Shown: in pieces, positions 31,361 to 39,819 of the stretch | How the letters are laid out: each line of letters opens with the position of its first letter | Position numbering within the stretch: position 1 is the first letter of the stretch | DNA from: Clostridia bacterium | GTDB lineage: Bacteria > Bacillota > Clostridia > Oscillospirales > CAG-272 | Length of the DNA: 64,000 nucleotides | NCBI GenBank assembly: GCA_017399305.1 | Contig: JAFQDK010000021.1 | Span: forward strand, 1-64,000 | Direction: 5' to 3' | Position numbers and translations under genes: made by a program | The notes under the pieces: model-generated | What the model was told of the DNA's origin: nothing | Databases searched by the model: none | The model's input: the letters and a program-made list of their open reading frames with translations, nothing else

Positions 31361-32896
31361 TTGAGCGTTGCTATTGAACTCAGGGGTATAACAAAAACCT
31401 TTGGCAGCGTTGTCGCAAACGACAATGTCAGCCTTACGGTTTCCCGCGGAGAGATATTATCAATACTCGGCGAAAACGGCAGTGGTAAAACCACGCTGAT
31501 GAACATGATCGCCGGCATATATTTTCCCGATCACGGTCAGATCTTTATTGATGGCGAAGAAGTAGTTATACGCTCGCCTAAGGATGCCTTCCAATACGGC
31601 ATTGGCATGATACATCAGCATTTTAAGTTGGTTGATGTTTTCACCGCTACCGAGAATATCATCTTGGGTCTTAAAGATGATGGTAAATACAATATCAAAA
31701 AGGCTGCAAAGCGCGTAAGAGAAATATGCGACCAGTACGGTTTTGATATTGATCCGGATAAAAAAATCTATGAGATGTCGGTTTCGGAAAAGCAGACCGT
31801 TGAGATAATAAAGGTGCTTTATCGCGGCGCGGATATTCTCATTCTTGATGAACCTACTGCGGTTCTTACTCCGCAGGAAACTCAGAAATTGTTTGCAGTT
31901 CTTCGCAGAATGCGTGAGAGCGGCAAAGCTATAGTTATTATCACACATAAGCTCCATGAGGTGCTTTCGCTTTCCGACAGAGTTTCTGTACTCTGTAAGG
32001 GTAAATATGTCGGTACAGTAAATACAGCAGAGACAACGGAAAATGCGCTTACTGAAATGATGGTAGGCAAAAAAGTAGAACTTAATATTGACAGAAGCGA
32101 TCCTGTCAACACTGAGGAAAGACTTGTTGTCAAGGATGTTACCTGTCTTAACCGTGACGGTGTAAAAATGCTTGACGATGTTTCTTTCACTGCGTATTCG
32201 GGCGAGATTCTCGGTATCGCAGGTATCGCAGGTAGCGGACAGCGCGAATTGCTTGAGGCTATCGCAGGACTTCAGAAGGTAAATGAGGGAGACATTTTCT
32301 ATCACGACCCTGAAACCGGCAAGGTTGAAGATCTTCGTGACAAAACTCCTATTCAGATTCGTGACCTTGGCGTGAGACTTTCTTTTGTACCCGAGGACCG
32401 TCTTGGCATGGGCCTTGTCGGTAACATGGACATCGTTGACAATATGATGCTCCGCAGCTACCGCAAGGGACATTCGATGTTTGTTCAGCGTAAGGCACCA
32501 AAAGACCTTGCTGAGGACATTATCAAACGCCTTGAGGTGGTAACACCGGGCGCAAATACACCTGTCCGCCGTCTTTCCGGCGGTAATGTACAGAAGGTGC
32601 TTGTAGGATGTGAGATCGCATCCGCACCTACTGTTTTAATGGCAGCATACCCCGTAAGAGGACTCGATATCAACTCCTCTTACATGATATATAATCTTTT
32701 AAATGAGCAAAAGAAGAACGGCGTAGCCGTAATATTTGTCGGCGAGGACCTTGACGTTCTTATCGAGCTTTGCGACAGAATTCTTGTTATTGGTGCCGGC
32801 CATGTTACAGGCTTGGTAGATGCAAGGAATACCACTAAAGAAGAAATCGGTCTGCTTATGACCAAGAGTTCACGTGAGGGAGGGGAAAACGCATGA
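31361..32896 (+). CDS. ABC transporter ATPase, duplicated (BmpA/NupO type)
   Basis: A 511-residue protein with two ABC domains in one chain, as in sugar and nucleoside importers. TTG 31361 follows CGGAGGT. The first domain has Walker A G-E-N-G-S-G-K-T-T, a variant signature M-S-V-S-E-K-Q, and Walker B I-L-I-L-D-E-P-T. The second domain is degenerate: Walker A G-I-A-G-S-G-Q-R, signature L-S-G-G-N-V-Q-K, and Walker B V-L-M-A-A-Y-P-V-R-G-L-D without the catalytic Glu. This asymmetry is normal for the family. It overlaps the permease start by four bases (ATGA). Confidence 0.94.
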   Translation: MSVAIELRGITKTFGSVVANDNVSLTVSRGEILSILGENGSGKTTLMNMIAGIYFPDHGQIFIDGEEVVIRSPKDAFQYGIGMIHQHFKLVDVFTATENIILGLKDDGKYNIKKAAKRVREICDQYGFDIDPDKKIYEMSVSEKQTVEIIKVLYRGADILILDEPTAVLTPQETQKLFAVLRRMRESGKAIVIITHKLHEVLSLSDRVSVLCKGKYVGTVNTAETTENALTEMMVGKKVELNIDRSDPVNTEERLVVKDVTCLNRDGVKMLDDVSFTAYSGEILGIAGIAGSGQRELLEAIAGLQKVNEGDIFYHDPETGKVEDLRDKTPIQIRDLGVRLSFVPEDRLGMGLVGNMDIVDNMMLRSYRKGHSMFVQRKAPKDLAEDIIKRLEVVTPGANTPVRRLSGGNVQKVLVGCEIASAPTVLMAAYPVRGLDINSSYMIYNLLNEQKKNGVAVIFVGEDLDVLIELCDRILVIGAGHVTGLVDARNTTKEEIGLLMTKSSREGGENA

Positions 32897-34014
32897 CAAC
32901 ACATGAAAAAGCACGCGAACCCCTTTTCCACATTGTAAAGCGTGGCGGTATTGCCTGGTGGCAATCCTGGTTAGTCAGAATCGTTGCAGTTCTGCTTGCG
33001 CTTGTGGTCAGCGGCGTTATTTCATTTATTATTACAGGTGAAAACCCTATCGACATTTATGTTACGATGATAGACGGTGCATTCGGATCTTTCCACCGTG
33101 TGAGAAATCTTCTTCATTCTCTTGCCATGCTTCTTTGCGTATCGCTTGCAGTTACCCCTGCATTCAAGATGCGATTCTGGAATATCGGCGCTGAAGGACA
33201 GGCTCTCATGGGTGGTTTTGTTGCGGCGGCTTGTATGCTTAAGCTGACAGGAACCATTCCCGATGCACTTATGATTCCTGTAATGCTTGTTCTCAGTATC
33301 GTTATCGGTGCTATCTGGGGCGTTATCCCTGCGTTTTTTAAAGCGCACTGGGGTACAAATGAAACGTTGTTCACGCTTATGATGAACTATATCGCAATGC
33401 AGATAGTTTCGTATTTCTCTCAGATTTGGGCAGTCCCTAAGGGGTCGGGTAAGATTGGTGTTATCAATCTTGGTAACAACGTCGGTTGGCTCCCCAACAT
33501 TTTTGGACAGAAGTATTTTTTAAGCGTAATTATCGTGCTTGCTTTGACCGTGCTTGTTTATATTTACCTCAAGTATTCCAAGCAGGGATATGAGATAGCG
33601 GTAGTAGGCGAGAGTGAAAATACCGCGCGCTACATCGGTATCAATGTTAAAAAGGTTATTATCCGCACAATGCTGATTTCCGGCGCGCTTTGCGGCGTTG
33701 CAGGATTTTTGCTTGTTGCAGGTTCAGACCACTCTATTGCGAGTGATACTATCGGTGGCAGAGGCTTTACCGCTATCATGGTATCATGGCTTGCAAAGTT
33801 CAATCCTATCACAATGATTCTCACATCGTTTATTATCGTGTTTATGGAAAACGGTGCCGGACAGGTTGCGACCGATCTCGGACTTAACCATGCTTTTTCG
33901 GACATTATCGCCGGTATCATCATATTCTTCATCATTGGCAGTGAGTTCTTTATCAACTATGCGATAAAGTTCCGTAGCTCCGATAAAAAAGCAGATAAGG
34001 GGGGTAAGGCATAA
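32893..34014 (+). CDS. ABC transporter permease (branched/nucleoside type) 1
   Basis: A 373-residue BPD_transp_2-type permease with a longer N-terminal arm (H-I-V-K-R-G-G-I-A-W-W-Q-S-W-L) and about ten hydrophobic segments. The conserved R-F-W-N-I-G-A-E-G-Q-A-L-M-G-G-F-V-A-A and V-G-E-S-E-N-T-A-R-Y-I-G-I-N-V with A-R-Y-x-G-I are visible; the latter contacts the ATPase. It is the larger of two permeases forming a heterodimer. Its stop overlaps the next ATG by one base (TAATG). Confidence 0.93.
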   Translation: MTTHEKAREPLFHIVKRGGIAWWQSWLVRIVAVLLALVVSGVISFIITGENPIDIYVTMIDGAFGSFHRVRNLLHSLAMLLCVSLAVTPAFKMRFWNIGAEGQALMGGFVAAACMLKLTGTIPDALMIPVMLVLSIVIGAIWGVIPAFFKAHWGTNETLFTLMMNYIAMQIVSYFSQIWAVPKGSGKIGVINLGNNVGWLPNIFGQKYFLSVIIVLALTVLVYIYLKYSKQGYEIAVVGESENTARYIGINVKKVIIRTMLISGALCGVAGFLLVAGSDHSIASDTIGGRGFTAIMVSWLAKFNPITMILTSFIIVFMENGAGQVATDLGLNHAFSDIIAGIIIFFIIGSEFFINYAIKFRSSDKKADKGGKA

Positions 34015-35003
34015 TGGGTGCAATTATATCTTCAATTCTTGCATTTTTACCTCGTGCTATCATGCAGGGAACACCTCTGCTTTACGGTGCAACAGGTGAG
34101 ATTATCACCGAGAAATCGGGACATCTTAACCTCGGTATCCCCGGTATCATGTATGTCGGCGGTATTAGCGGCGCGGCAGGTGCGTTCCTCTATGAACATT
34201 CGGCAGATAAGATAAATCCTGCGCTCGCCATTATTATTCCGTTTTTTGCGGCTCTTATCGGCTCGCTTCTTATGGGACTTATCTATTGTTTCCTCACAGT
34301 CACACTTCGTGCAAATCAGAATGTAACCGGTCTTGCACTTACCACTTTCGGTATTGGTATCGGTAATTTCTTCGGCGGAACACTTGCAAAACTTTCAAGC
34401 ACCGGCGAAACTTCGCTTTCTTTCCCGCAAACAAAGATATTGTTCAAGACTACATTGCCTTTTGCTGATAGCCTTGGCGTGTTTGGCGATATCTTTCTTT
34501 CATATGGTTTTCTTGTATATCTTGCTGTAATCGTTTCGTTAGTAGCAGCTTTTGTGCTCAAGCGCACCCGTATCGGACTCCATCTTCGTGCAGTTGGTGA
34601 GAATCCGGCAACTGCAGATGCAGCGGGTATCAACGTAAACCGTTATAAGTATCTTGCTACCTGTATCGGCAGCATGATTGCCGGACTTGGCGGTCTTTAC
34701 TATGTGGTTGACTACATGGGTATCTGGGCAAACGACGGCTTCGGTGACCGAGGATGGCTTGCTATCGCGCTTGTAATATTTGCGGTATGGCGTCCTAATG
34801 TCGGCGTATTGGGCTCGTATCTCTTCGGCGGCTTGTATATTCTTTACACCTTTGTAAATATCAGCGTCGCAGAGCAGGAGCTTTTCAAGATGCTTCCTTA
34901 TGTTGTAACCATCGTGGTACTTGTTATTACAAGTATTCGTGAAAAACGCGAAAGCCAGCCTCCTCAGAGCCTTGGTCTTTCGTATTTCAGAGAAGAACGA
35001 TAA
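34014..35003 (+). CDS. ABC transporter permease (branched/nucleoside type) 2
   Basis: A 329-residue membrane permease, partner of the preceding one. Early G-A-T-G-E-I-I-T-E-K-S-G-H-L-N-L-G-I-P-G, the middle glycine-rich helices, and the coupling loop L-R-A-V-G-E-N-P-A-T-A-D-A-A-G-I-N-V are typical. About nine helices are seen. It closes the BMP-ATPase-permease-permease operon, a standard nucleoside or lipoprotein-associated uptake system. A strong terminator follows after nine bases. Confidence 0.93.
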   Translation: MGAIISSILAFLPRAIMQGTPLLYGATGEIITEKSGHLNLGIPGIMYVGGISGAAGAFLYEHSADKINPALAIIIPFFAALIGSLLMGLIYCFLTVTLRANQNVTGLALTTFGIGIGNFFGGTLAKLSSTGETSLSFPQTKILFKTTLPFADSLGVFGDIFLSYGFLVYLAVIVSLVAAFVLKRTRIGLHLRAVGENPATADAAGINVNRYKYLATCIGSMIAGLGGLYYVVDYMGIWANDGFGDRGWLAIALVIFAVWRPNVGVLGSYLFGGLYILYTFVNISVAEQELFKMLPYVVTIVVLVITSIREKRESQPPQSLGLSYFREER

Positions 35004-35011
35004 ATGGTCAA

Positions 35012-35042
35012 AAAAATCCCACCCGAAAGGGTGGGATTTTTT
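35012..35042. terminator. Bidirectional terminator
   Basis: Stem aaaaatcccaccc/gggtgggattttt with GAAA loop between the convergent permease and gdhA genes. Confidence 0.92.
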
Positions 35043-35050
35043 AATTGTTC

Positions 35051-36403
35051 TTAGTACGCAACGCCCTGAGCGATCATTGCTTCAGCAACCTTAAGGAAGC
35101 CTGCAATGTTAGCACCGGCAATGAGGTCACCCTTCATGCCGTACTTTTCAGCTGCGTCGTAGGAGTTCTTATAGATGTTAGCCATGATCTGCTTAAGCTT
35201 TGCATCAACCTCTTCAGCAGTCCAAGAGTAACGCATGGAGTTCTGGCTCATTTCGAGACCGGAAACAGCAACGCCACCTGCGTTAACTGCCTTGGAGGGC
35301 GCGATGACTACGCCGTTTGCCTTGAGGTACTCAACAGCCTCAGCAGTTGTAGGCATGTTTGCAACTTCAACATAGTACTTAATGCCGTTTGCAACGAGGT
35401 TCTTTGCATCCTCGATGCCGACCTCGTTCTGAGTTGCGCAAGGCATTGCAATGTCAACCTTTTCACCCCAAGGACGCTTACCTGCAAAGAAGGGAACGCC
35501 GAACTTGTCAGCATAGTCCTGCACCTTGTCACGGCCGGAAGCACGCATTTCAAGCATGAAGTTGATCTTCTCTTCGGTGCAAATACCGTCCTTATCGTAT
35601 ACATAGCCGTCGGGACCGGAAATGGTAACAACCTTACCGCCGAGCTCATGAACCTTCTTAACAGTACCCCATGCAACGTTACCGAAACCGGATACAGCAA
35701 AGGTCTTGCCCTTAACAGTTTCGCCGAAGGATTCAAGCATATTTACAGTGTAGTAAACCGCACCAAAGCCTGTAGCCTCAGGACGGATGAGAGAACCGCC
35801 ATATGTAATACCCTTGCCGGTGAGAACACCAACAAACTCGTTGCGGAGTCTCTTGTACTGACCGAAGAGGTAGCCTACCTCTCTTGCGCCTACACCGATG
35901 TCTCCTGCGGGGACGTCGGTATCAGCACCGATGTGTTTAGCAAGCTCGGTCATAAAGCTTTGGCAGAAACGCATGATTTCTCCGTCGCTTCTACCTCTAG
36001 GGTCGAAGTCGGAGCCGCCCTTACCGCCGCCCATAGGAAGGCTTGTAAGGCTGTTTTTGAACGTCTGCTCAAAACCGAGGAATTTCATAATGGAAGCGTT
36101 AACAGAGGGATGGAAACGGAGGCCGCCCTTGTAAGGACCGATTGCAGAGTTGAACTGAACTCTGAAACCGCGGTTTACCTGGACATTGCCGTTGTCATCT
36201 ACCCACGAAACGCGGAAAGAGATCATTCTTTCTGGTTCGACAATTCTTTCCATGATGCCGTGCTTTTCAAAGCGAGGGTCGGCATCAATAACAGGCTCGA
36301 GGGACTCAAACACTTCAGTTACTGCCTGAAGGAACTCAGGTTCGCCTGCGTTACGCTTCTCAACGTCAGCGTAAACTTTCTTTAAATACTCATTCTTAAG
36401 CAT
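35051..36403 (-). CDS. gdhA: Glutamate dehydrogenase
   Basis: A 450-residue hexameric-type dehydrogenase interconverting glutamate and 2-oxoglutarate with ammonium. ATG 36403 follows AGGAGAT. The active-site motifs are complete: G-P-Y-K-G-G-L-R-F, P-M-G-G-G-K-G-G with the catalytic Lys, D-V-P-A-G-D-I-G-V-G and the Rossmann V-S-G-F-G-N-V-A-W-G-T. In gut anaerobes this form is usually NADP-linked and assimilates ammonium; the cofactor was not proven here. Codon bias is high, so expression is probably strong. It has its own promoter and stands alone. Confidence 0.96.
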   Translation of the reverse strand: MLKNEYLKKVYADVEKRNAGEPEFLQAVTEVFESLEPVIDADPRFEKHGIMERIVEPERMISFRVSWVDDNGNVQVNRGFRVQFNSAIGPYKGGLRFHPSVNASIMKFLGFEQTFKNSLTSLPMGGGKGGSDFDPRGRSDGEIMRFCQSFMTELAKHIGADTDVPAGDIGVGAREVGYLFGQYKRLRNEFVGVLTGKGITYGGSLIRPEATGFGAVYYTVNMLESFGETVKGKTFAVSGFGNVAWGTVKKVHELGGKVVTISGPDGYVYDKDGICTEEKINFMLEMRASGRDKVQDYADKFGVPFFAGKRPWGEKVDIAMPCATQNEVGIEDAKNLVANGIKYYVEVANMPTTAEAVEYLKANGVVIAPSKAVNAGGVAVSGLEMSQNSMRYSWTAEEVDAKLKQIMANIYKNSYDAAEKYGMKGDLIAGANIAGFLKVAEAMIAQGVAY

Positions 36404-36445
36404 AGATTTATCTCCTAAGTGCAATTTTTCAAAAATGATAATTTC

Positions 36446-36474
36446 ATTATAACAGGGTTTTTTTATGATTTCAA
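36446..36474 (-). promoter_or_regulatory. gdhA promoter
   Basis: On the minus strand TTGAAA (36474-36469), 17 bp, TATAAT (36451-36446). Both elements are near consensus, fitting high expression. Confidence 0.83.
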
Positions 36475-36483
36475 CCCTTTTTC

Positions 36484-36519
36484 TGCAATTTTTGCAATTT
36501 TTTCTTGCAAATCATGCAA
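36484..36519. repeat. Four TGCAA direct repeats between gdhA and nrdG promoters
   Basis: TGCAA starts at 36484, 36493, 36506 and 36515: two pairs with a 9-bp period, the pairs offset by 22 bp (about two helical turns). They lie upstream of both divergent promoters. They could be binding sites for a regulator of either gene (inference); AT-rich chance is an alternative. Confidence 0.45.
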
Positions 36520-36528
36520 AAATACGAC

Positions 36529-36557
36529 TTGCTAAACCGTCCTGTTCATGCTATTAT
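36529..36557 (+). promoter_or_regulatory. nrdG promoter
   Basis: TTGCTA (36529-36534), 17 bp, TATTAT (36552-36557), about 30 bases before the nrdG ATG. Confidence 0.7.
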
Positions 36558-36586
36558 AAATATATATGAAGGAAAAGGAGTTTCAC

Positions 36587-37285
36587 ATGCATATTGAAGC
36601 CTATCAGAAACTTACATTATTAGATTATCCCGGCAGAACTGCCGCAACTATTTTTACTCACGGATGCAATTTTCGCTGTCCTTTTTGCCATAACGCAGGG
36701 CTTGTAGTGCGTCCAAGCGAATCGATGATTCCAGAAAGTGAGATACTCGACTATCTTGAAAAGCGCAAGAAGCTGCTTGACGGTGTATGTATCACAGGTG
36801 GCGAACCGCTACTGCAGAAGGATATAGGAGATTTTATACGCCGCGTTCGCGATATAGGTTATCAGATAAAGCTTGATACAAACGGCTCGTTCCCGGAAAA
36901 GCTCGAAGATCTTATCAAAGAGGGAATTATTGACTATGTTGCTATGGATATTAAGAATTCTCTTGATAAATATGCAATTACCGCCGGTATACCACAAGAT
37001 ATTGTGCCCAAGATAGAGAAATCGGTCAATATACTGATGAGTAGCGGTATAGACTATGAGTTTCGCACCACTGTGTGCGGTAACTTACACACGGTGGATG
37101 ATATGCGTTCTATCGGTGAGTGGCTGAAAGGCGCGAAGGCCTACTATTTACAGCCTTTCAAGGACTCTGGAGACATTGTTGCCGGCAGTGAAAATGCCTG
37201 CGATTTTACCTGTGAAAAGGCACATTATGAGGCACTTTTGGAGGCTGTAAAGCCATTTATTCCCAACACGCAAATACGCGGCTGA
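36587..37285 (+). CDS. nrdG: Anaerobic ribonucleotide reductase activating enzyme
   Basis: A 232-residue radical-SAM enzyme that generates the glycyl radical on NrdD. ATG 36587 follows AAGGAG; an upstream in-frame ATG at 36566 lies before that site. Cluster ligands C27, C31, C34 form C-N-F-R-C-P-F-C; G-G-E-P-L-L and D-T-N-G-S-F follow. It lies upstream of nrdD, the reverse of many operons, and has its own promoter. Two NrdR boxes separate the two genes, so nrdD may be controlled independently. Confidence 0.93.
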   Translation: MHIEAYQKLTLLDYPGRTAATIFTHGCNFRCPFCHNAGLVVRPSESMIPESEILDYLEKRKKLLDGVCITGGEPLLQKDIGDFIRRVRDIGYQIKLDTNGSFPEKLEDLIKEGIIDYVAMDIKNSLDKYAITAGIPQDIVPKIEKSVNILMSSGIDYEFRTTVCGNLHTVDDMRSIGEWLKGAKAYYLQPFKDSGDIVAGSENACDFTCEKAHYEALLEAVKPFIPNTQIRG

Positions 37286-37301
37286 CCACAACATATTGTG
37301 T
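37286..37301. promoter_or_regulatory. NrdR box 1
   Basis: CCACAACATATTGTGT matches 14 of 16 bases of the NrdR consensus ACACAATATATTGTGT as I recall it. It begins directly after the nrdG stop codon. Confidence 0.75.
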
Positions 37302-37317
37302 TTGAATAAAAATTCAA

Positions 37318-37333
37318 TTGCAAAATATTGTGT
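37318..37333. promoter_or_regulatory. NrdR box 2
   Basis: TTGCAAAATATTGTGT shares 12 of 16 bases with the consensus. Its start is 32 bp from box 1, about three helical turns, the spacing usual for NrdR pairs. It lies just before the nrdD promoter. Confidence 0.7.
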
Positions 37334-37340
37334 TTTCCTA

Positions 37341-37369
37341 TTGACAAGTCGTCCTATATATGGTATTGT
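37341..37369 (+). promoter_or_regulatory. nrdD promoter
   Basis: TTGACA (37341-37346), 17 bp, TATTGT (37364-37369). The NrdR boxes are immediately upstream, consistent with repression. Confidence 0.8.
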
Positions 37370-37425
37370 ATGATTACTGACGAAAAACAAATTTATCATA
37401 CAACACTATATGGAGGACGGCTTTT

Positions 37426-39819
37426 ATGTATCATGTAAGAAAACGTGACAACAAAATTGTTGATTTTGACATAGCTAAGATTACAAAAGCTATTGAAATG
37501 GCTTTTGAGGCATGCGAAGTTAACTATCATCCAAACATTATCGATTTTCTCGCACTTAAGGTAACTGCAAACTTTGAAGCTAAGATTAAGGACGATCTTA
37601 TCGCGGTTGAGGATATCCAGGACAGCGTAGAAGAAGTGCTTGTTCAGGGCGGATATGCAGATGTTGCTAAGGCATACATCCTTTATCGCCGTCAGCGTGA
37701 AAAGCTTCGTAGCCTTAAGTCCACTATCCTTGACTACAAGGAGATTGTTGACTCTTATGTTAAGGTTACTGACTGGAGAGTTAAAGAGAACTCCACCGTT
37801 ACATATTCTGTAGGTGGTCTCATTCTTTCAAACTCCGGCGCTATCACCGCGAACTACTGGCTCTCTGAGGTTTATGACAATGAGATCTCTCAGGCTCACA
37901 GAAGCGCTGATATCCACATCCATGACCTCTCTATGCTCACAGGTTACTGTGCAGGTTGGTCACTCAAGCAGCTTATCAAAGAAGGTCTTGGCGGTATCCC
38001 CGGTAAGATGACTTCTGCTCCTGCAAAGCACCTTTCCGTACTCTGCAACCAGATGGTAAACTTCCTCGGTATCATGCAGAACGAGTGGGCAGGTGCGCAG
38101 GCATTCTCTTCATTTGACACCTATCTTGCTCCTTTTGTAAAGGCTGATAACCTTACATATGAGCAGACAAAGAAGGCACTTGAAGCCTTCATTTATGGCG
38201 TAAACACCCCTTCACGTTGGGGTACACAGGCTCCTTTCTCCAACATCACCCTTGACTGGACAGTTCCGAAGGATATGGAGAATATGCCTGCTATCGTTGG
38301 CGGCAAGGATATGGACTTTACTTACGGCGATTGTAAGAAAGAAATGGATATGGTCAACAAGGCATTCCTCGAGATCATGATCGAAGGCGATGCTCACGGC
38401 CGTGGATTCCAGTATCCTATTCCCACCTATTCTATCACCAGCGAATTTGACTGGTCTGATAACGAGAATAACAAGCTTCTCTTTGAGATGACCAGCAAGT
38501 ACGGTACTCCTTATTTCTCCAACTACATCAACAGCGATATGGAGCCTTCTGATGTTCGTTCTATGTGCTGCAGACTTCGTCTTGACCTTCGTGAGCTTCG
38601 CAAGAAGTCCGGCGGCTTCTTCGGCAGTGGCGAGTCCACCGGTTCTGTAGGTGTTGTTACCATTAACATGCCTCGTCTTGCATACCTTTCCGAGAATGAA
38701 GAGGACTTCTACAAGCGTCTTGACCACATGATGGATATTTCTGCACGTTCACTTTCCATCAAGCGTAAGATTATTACAAAGCTTATGGATGAGGGACTTT
38801 ATCCTTATACCAAACGTTACCTCGGCACATTTGAGAATCACTTCTCCACCATTGGTCTTGTTGGTATGAACGAGGCTTGCATGAACGCGCGTTGGCTCCG
38901 TGAGGACCTCACAAAGAAGGGCGCGCAGAAGTTCACAAAGGATGTGCTCAATCATATGCGTGAGCGTCTTTCTGACTATCAGGAAGAGTACGGCGACCTC
39001 TACAACCTTGAGGCTACTCCCGCAGAGTCCACCGCTTACCGTTTTGCTAAGCATGACCTTCGCCGTTATCCCAACATCATTACTGCCGGCGGCGGTGAGG
39101 ACGGTTCACCTTACTACACTAACTCATCCCACCTTCCTGTTAGCTATACTGATGATGTATTCTCTGCACTCGATATTCAGGATGAGCTCCAGACTCTCTA
39201 CACCTCCGGAACCGTATTCCATGCATTCCTCGGTGAGCGTCTCCCTGACTGGAAGGCAGCAGCATCCATCGTTCGCAAGGTAGCAGAAAACTATAAGCTT
39301 CCTTATTATACACTTTCTCCTACTTACTCCATTTGCCGTGAGCACGGTTATCTCGCAGGCGAGCATTACACTTGTCCTCACTGCGGTGAAAAGGCTGAGG
39401 TTTACAGCCGTATCACCGGCTACTATCGTCCTGTTCAGAACTGGAACGACGGTAAGAGCCAGGAGTTCAAGGAAAGAAAGACCTACAATATCGAAACCAG
39501 CGTACTTAAGCATGCAGGTCCTGCAGAGGAGTGTGCTTGTGAAGCTGACGAGAATGTAGAAGTATCTGCAAACTCCCGCATTATTCTCTTCACAACAAAG
39601 ACTTGTCCTAACTGCAAGATTGCTGCAAAGCTTCTTGAGGATGCAGGCATTGAGTTTGAAAAACTCTATGTTGAGGAGAACAAGGAAATGGCAACCGAGC
39701 TTGGTCTTAAGCAGGTTCCTGCACTTATCGTGGCAAACGGTGACAGAGTTCAGAAGTATATGAACGTTGTCGGCGTACGCGAGTTTATCGCTCAAAGAGG
39801 AGCAAAAGTCAATGCATGA
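37426..39819 (+). CDS. nrdD: Class III (anaerobic) ribonucleotide reductase fused to a glutaredoxin-like domain
   Basis: A 797-residue protein making dNTPs without oxygen. Residues 1-95 are an ATP-cone (V-R-K-R-D-N-K-I-V-D-F-D) for allosteric control. The catalytic body has the expected helices. The glycyl radical is G665 in S-R-I-T-G-Y-Y-R-P; C637, C650 and C653 (C-P-H-C) are in the zinc site. After about residue 715 comes an extra 80-residue thioredoxin-fold domain: I-I-L-F-T-T-K-T-C-P-N-C-K with redox cysteines 727 and 730 and Q-V-P-A-L-I-V as the cis-Pro loop. This implies reduction by a NrdH/thioredoxin system rather than formate. trxB overlaps the stop by 8 bases. Confidence 0.95.
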   Translation: MYHVRKRDNKIVDFDIAKITKAIEMAFEACEVNYHPNIIDFLALKVTANFEAKIKDDLIAVEDIQDSVEEVLVQGGYADVAKAYILYRRQREKLRSLKSTILDYKEIVDSYVKVTDWRVKENSTVTYSVGGLILSNSGAITANYWLSEVYDNEISQAHRSADIHIHDLSMLTGYCAGWSLKQLIKEGLGGIPGKMTSAPAKHLSVLCNQMVNFLGIMQNEWAGAQAFSSFDTYLAPFVKADNLTYEQTKKALEAFIYGVNTPSRWGTQAPFSNITLDWTVPKDMENMPAIVGGKDMDFTYGDCKKEMDMVNKAFLEIMIEGDAHGRGFQYPIPTYSITSEFDWSDNENNKLLFEMTSKYGTPYFSNYINSDMEPSDVRSMCCRLRLDLRELRKKSGGFFGSGESTGSVGVVTINMPRLAYLSENEEDFYKRLDHMMDISARSLSIKRKIITKLMDEGLYPYTKRYLGTFENHFSTIGLVGMNEACMNARWLREDLTKKGAQKFTKDVLNHMRERLSDYQEEYGDLYNLEATPAESTAYRFAKHDLRRYPNIITAGGGEDGSPYYTNSSHLPVSYTDDVFSALDIQDELQTLYTSGTVFHAFLGERLPDWKAAASIVRKVAENYKLPYYTLSPTYSICREHGYLAGEHYTCPHCGEKAEVYSRITGYYRPVQNWNDGKSQEFKERKTYNIETSVLKHAGPAEECACEADENVEVSANSRIILFTTKTCPNCKIAAKLLEDAGIEFEKLYVEENKEMATELGLKQVPALIVANGDRVQKYMNVVGVREFIAQRGAKVNA

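Noticed and set aside
35045..36385. Plus-strand open frame of 446 codons opposite gdhA
   Set aside because: The strong codon bias of gdhA leaves the opposite strand open. gdhA is unambiguous by its motifs, and the shadow protein has no known features.
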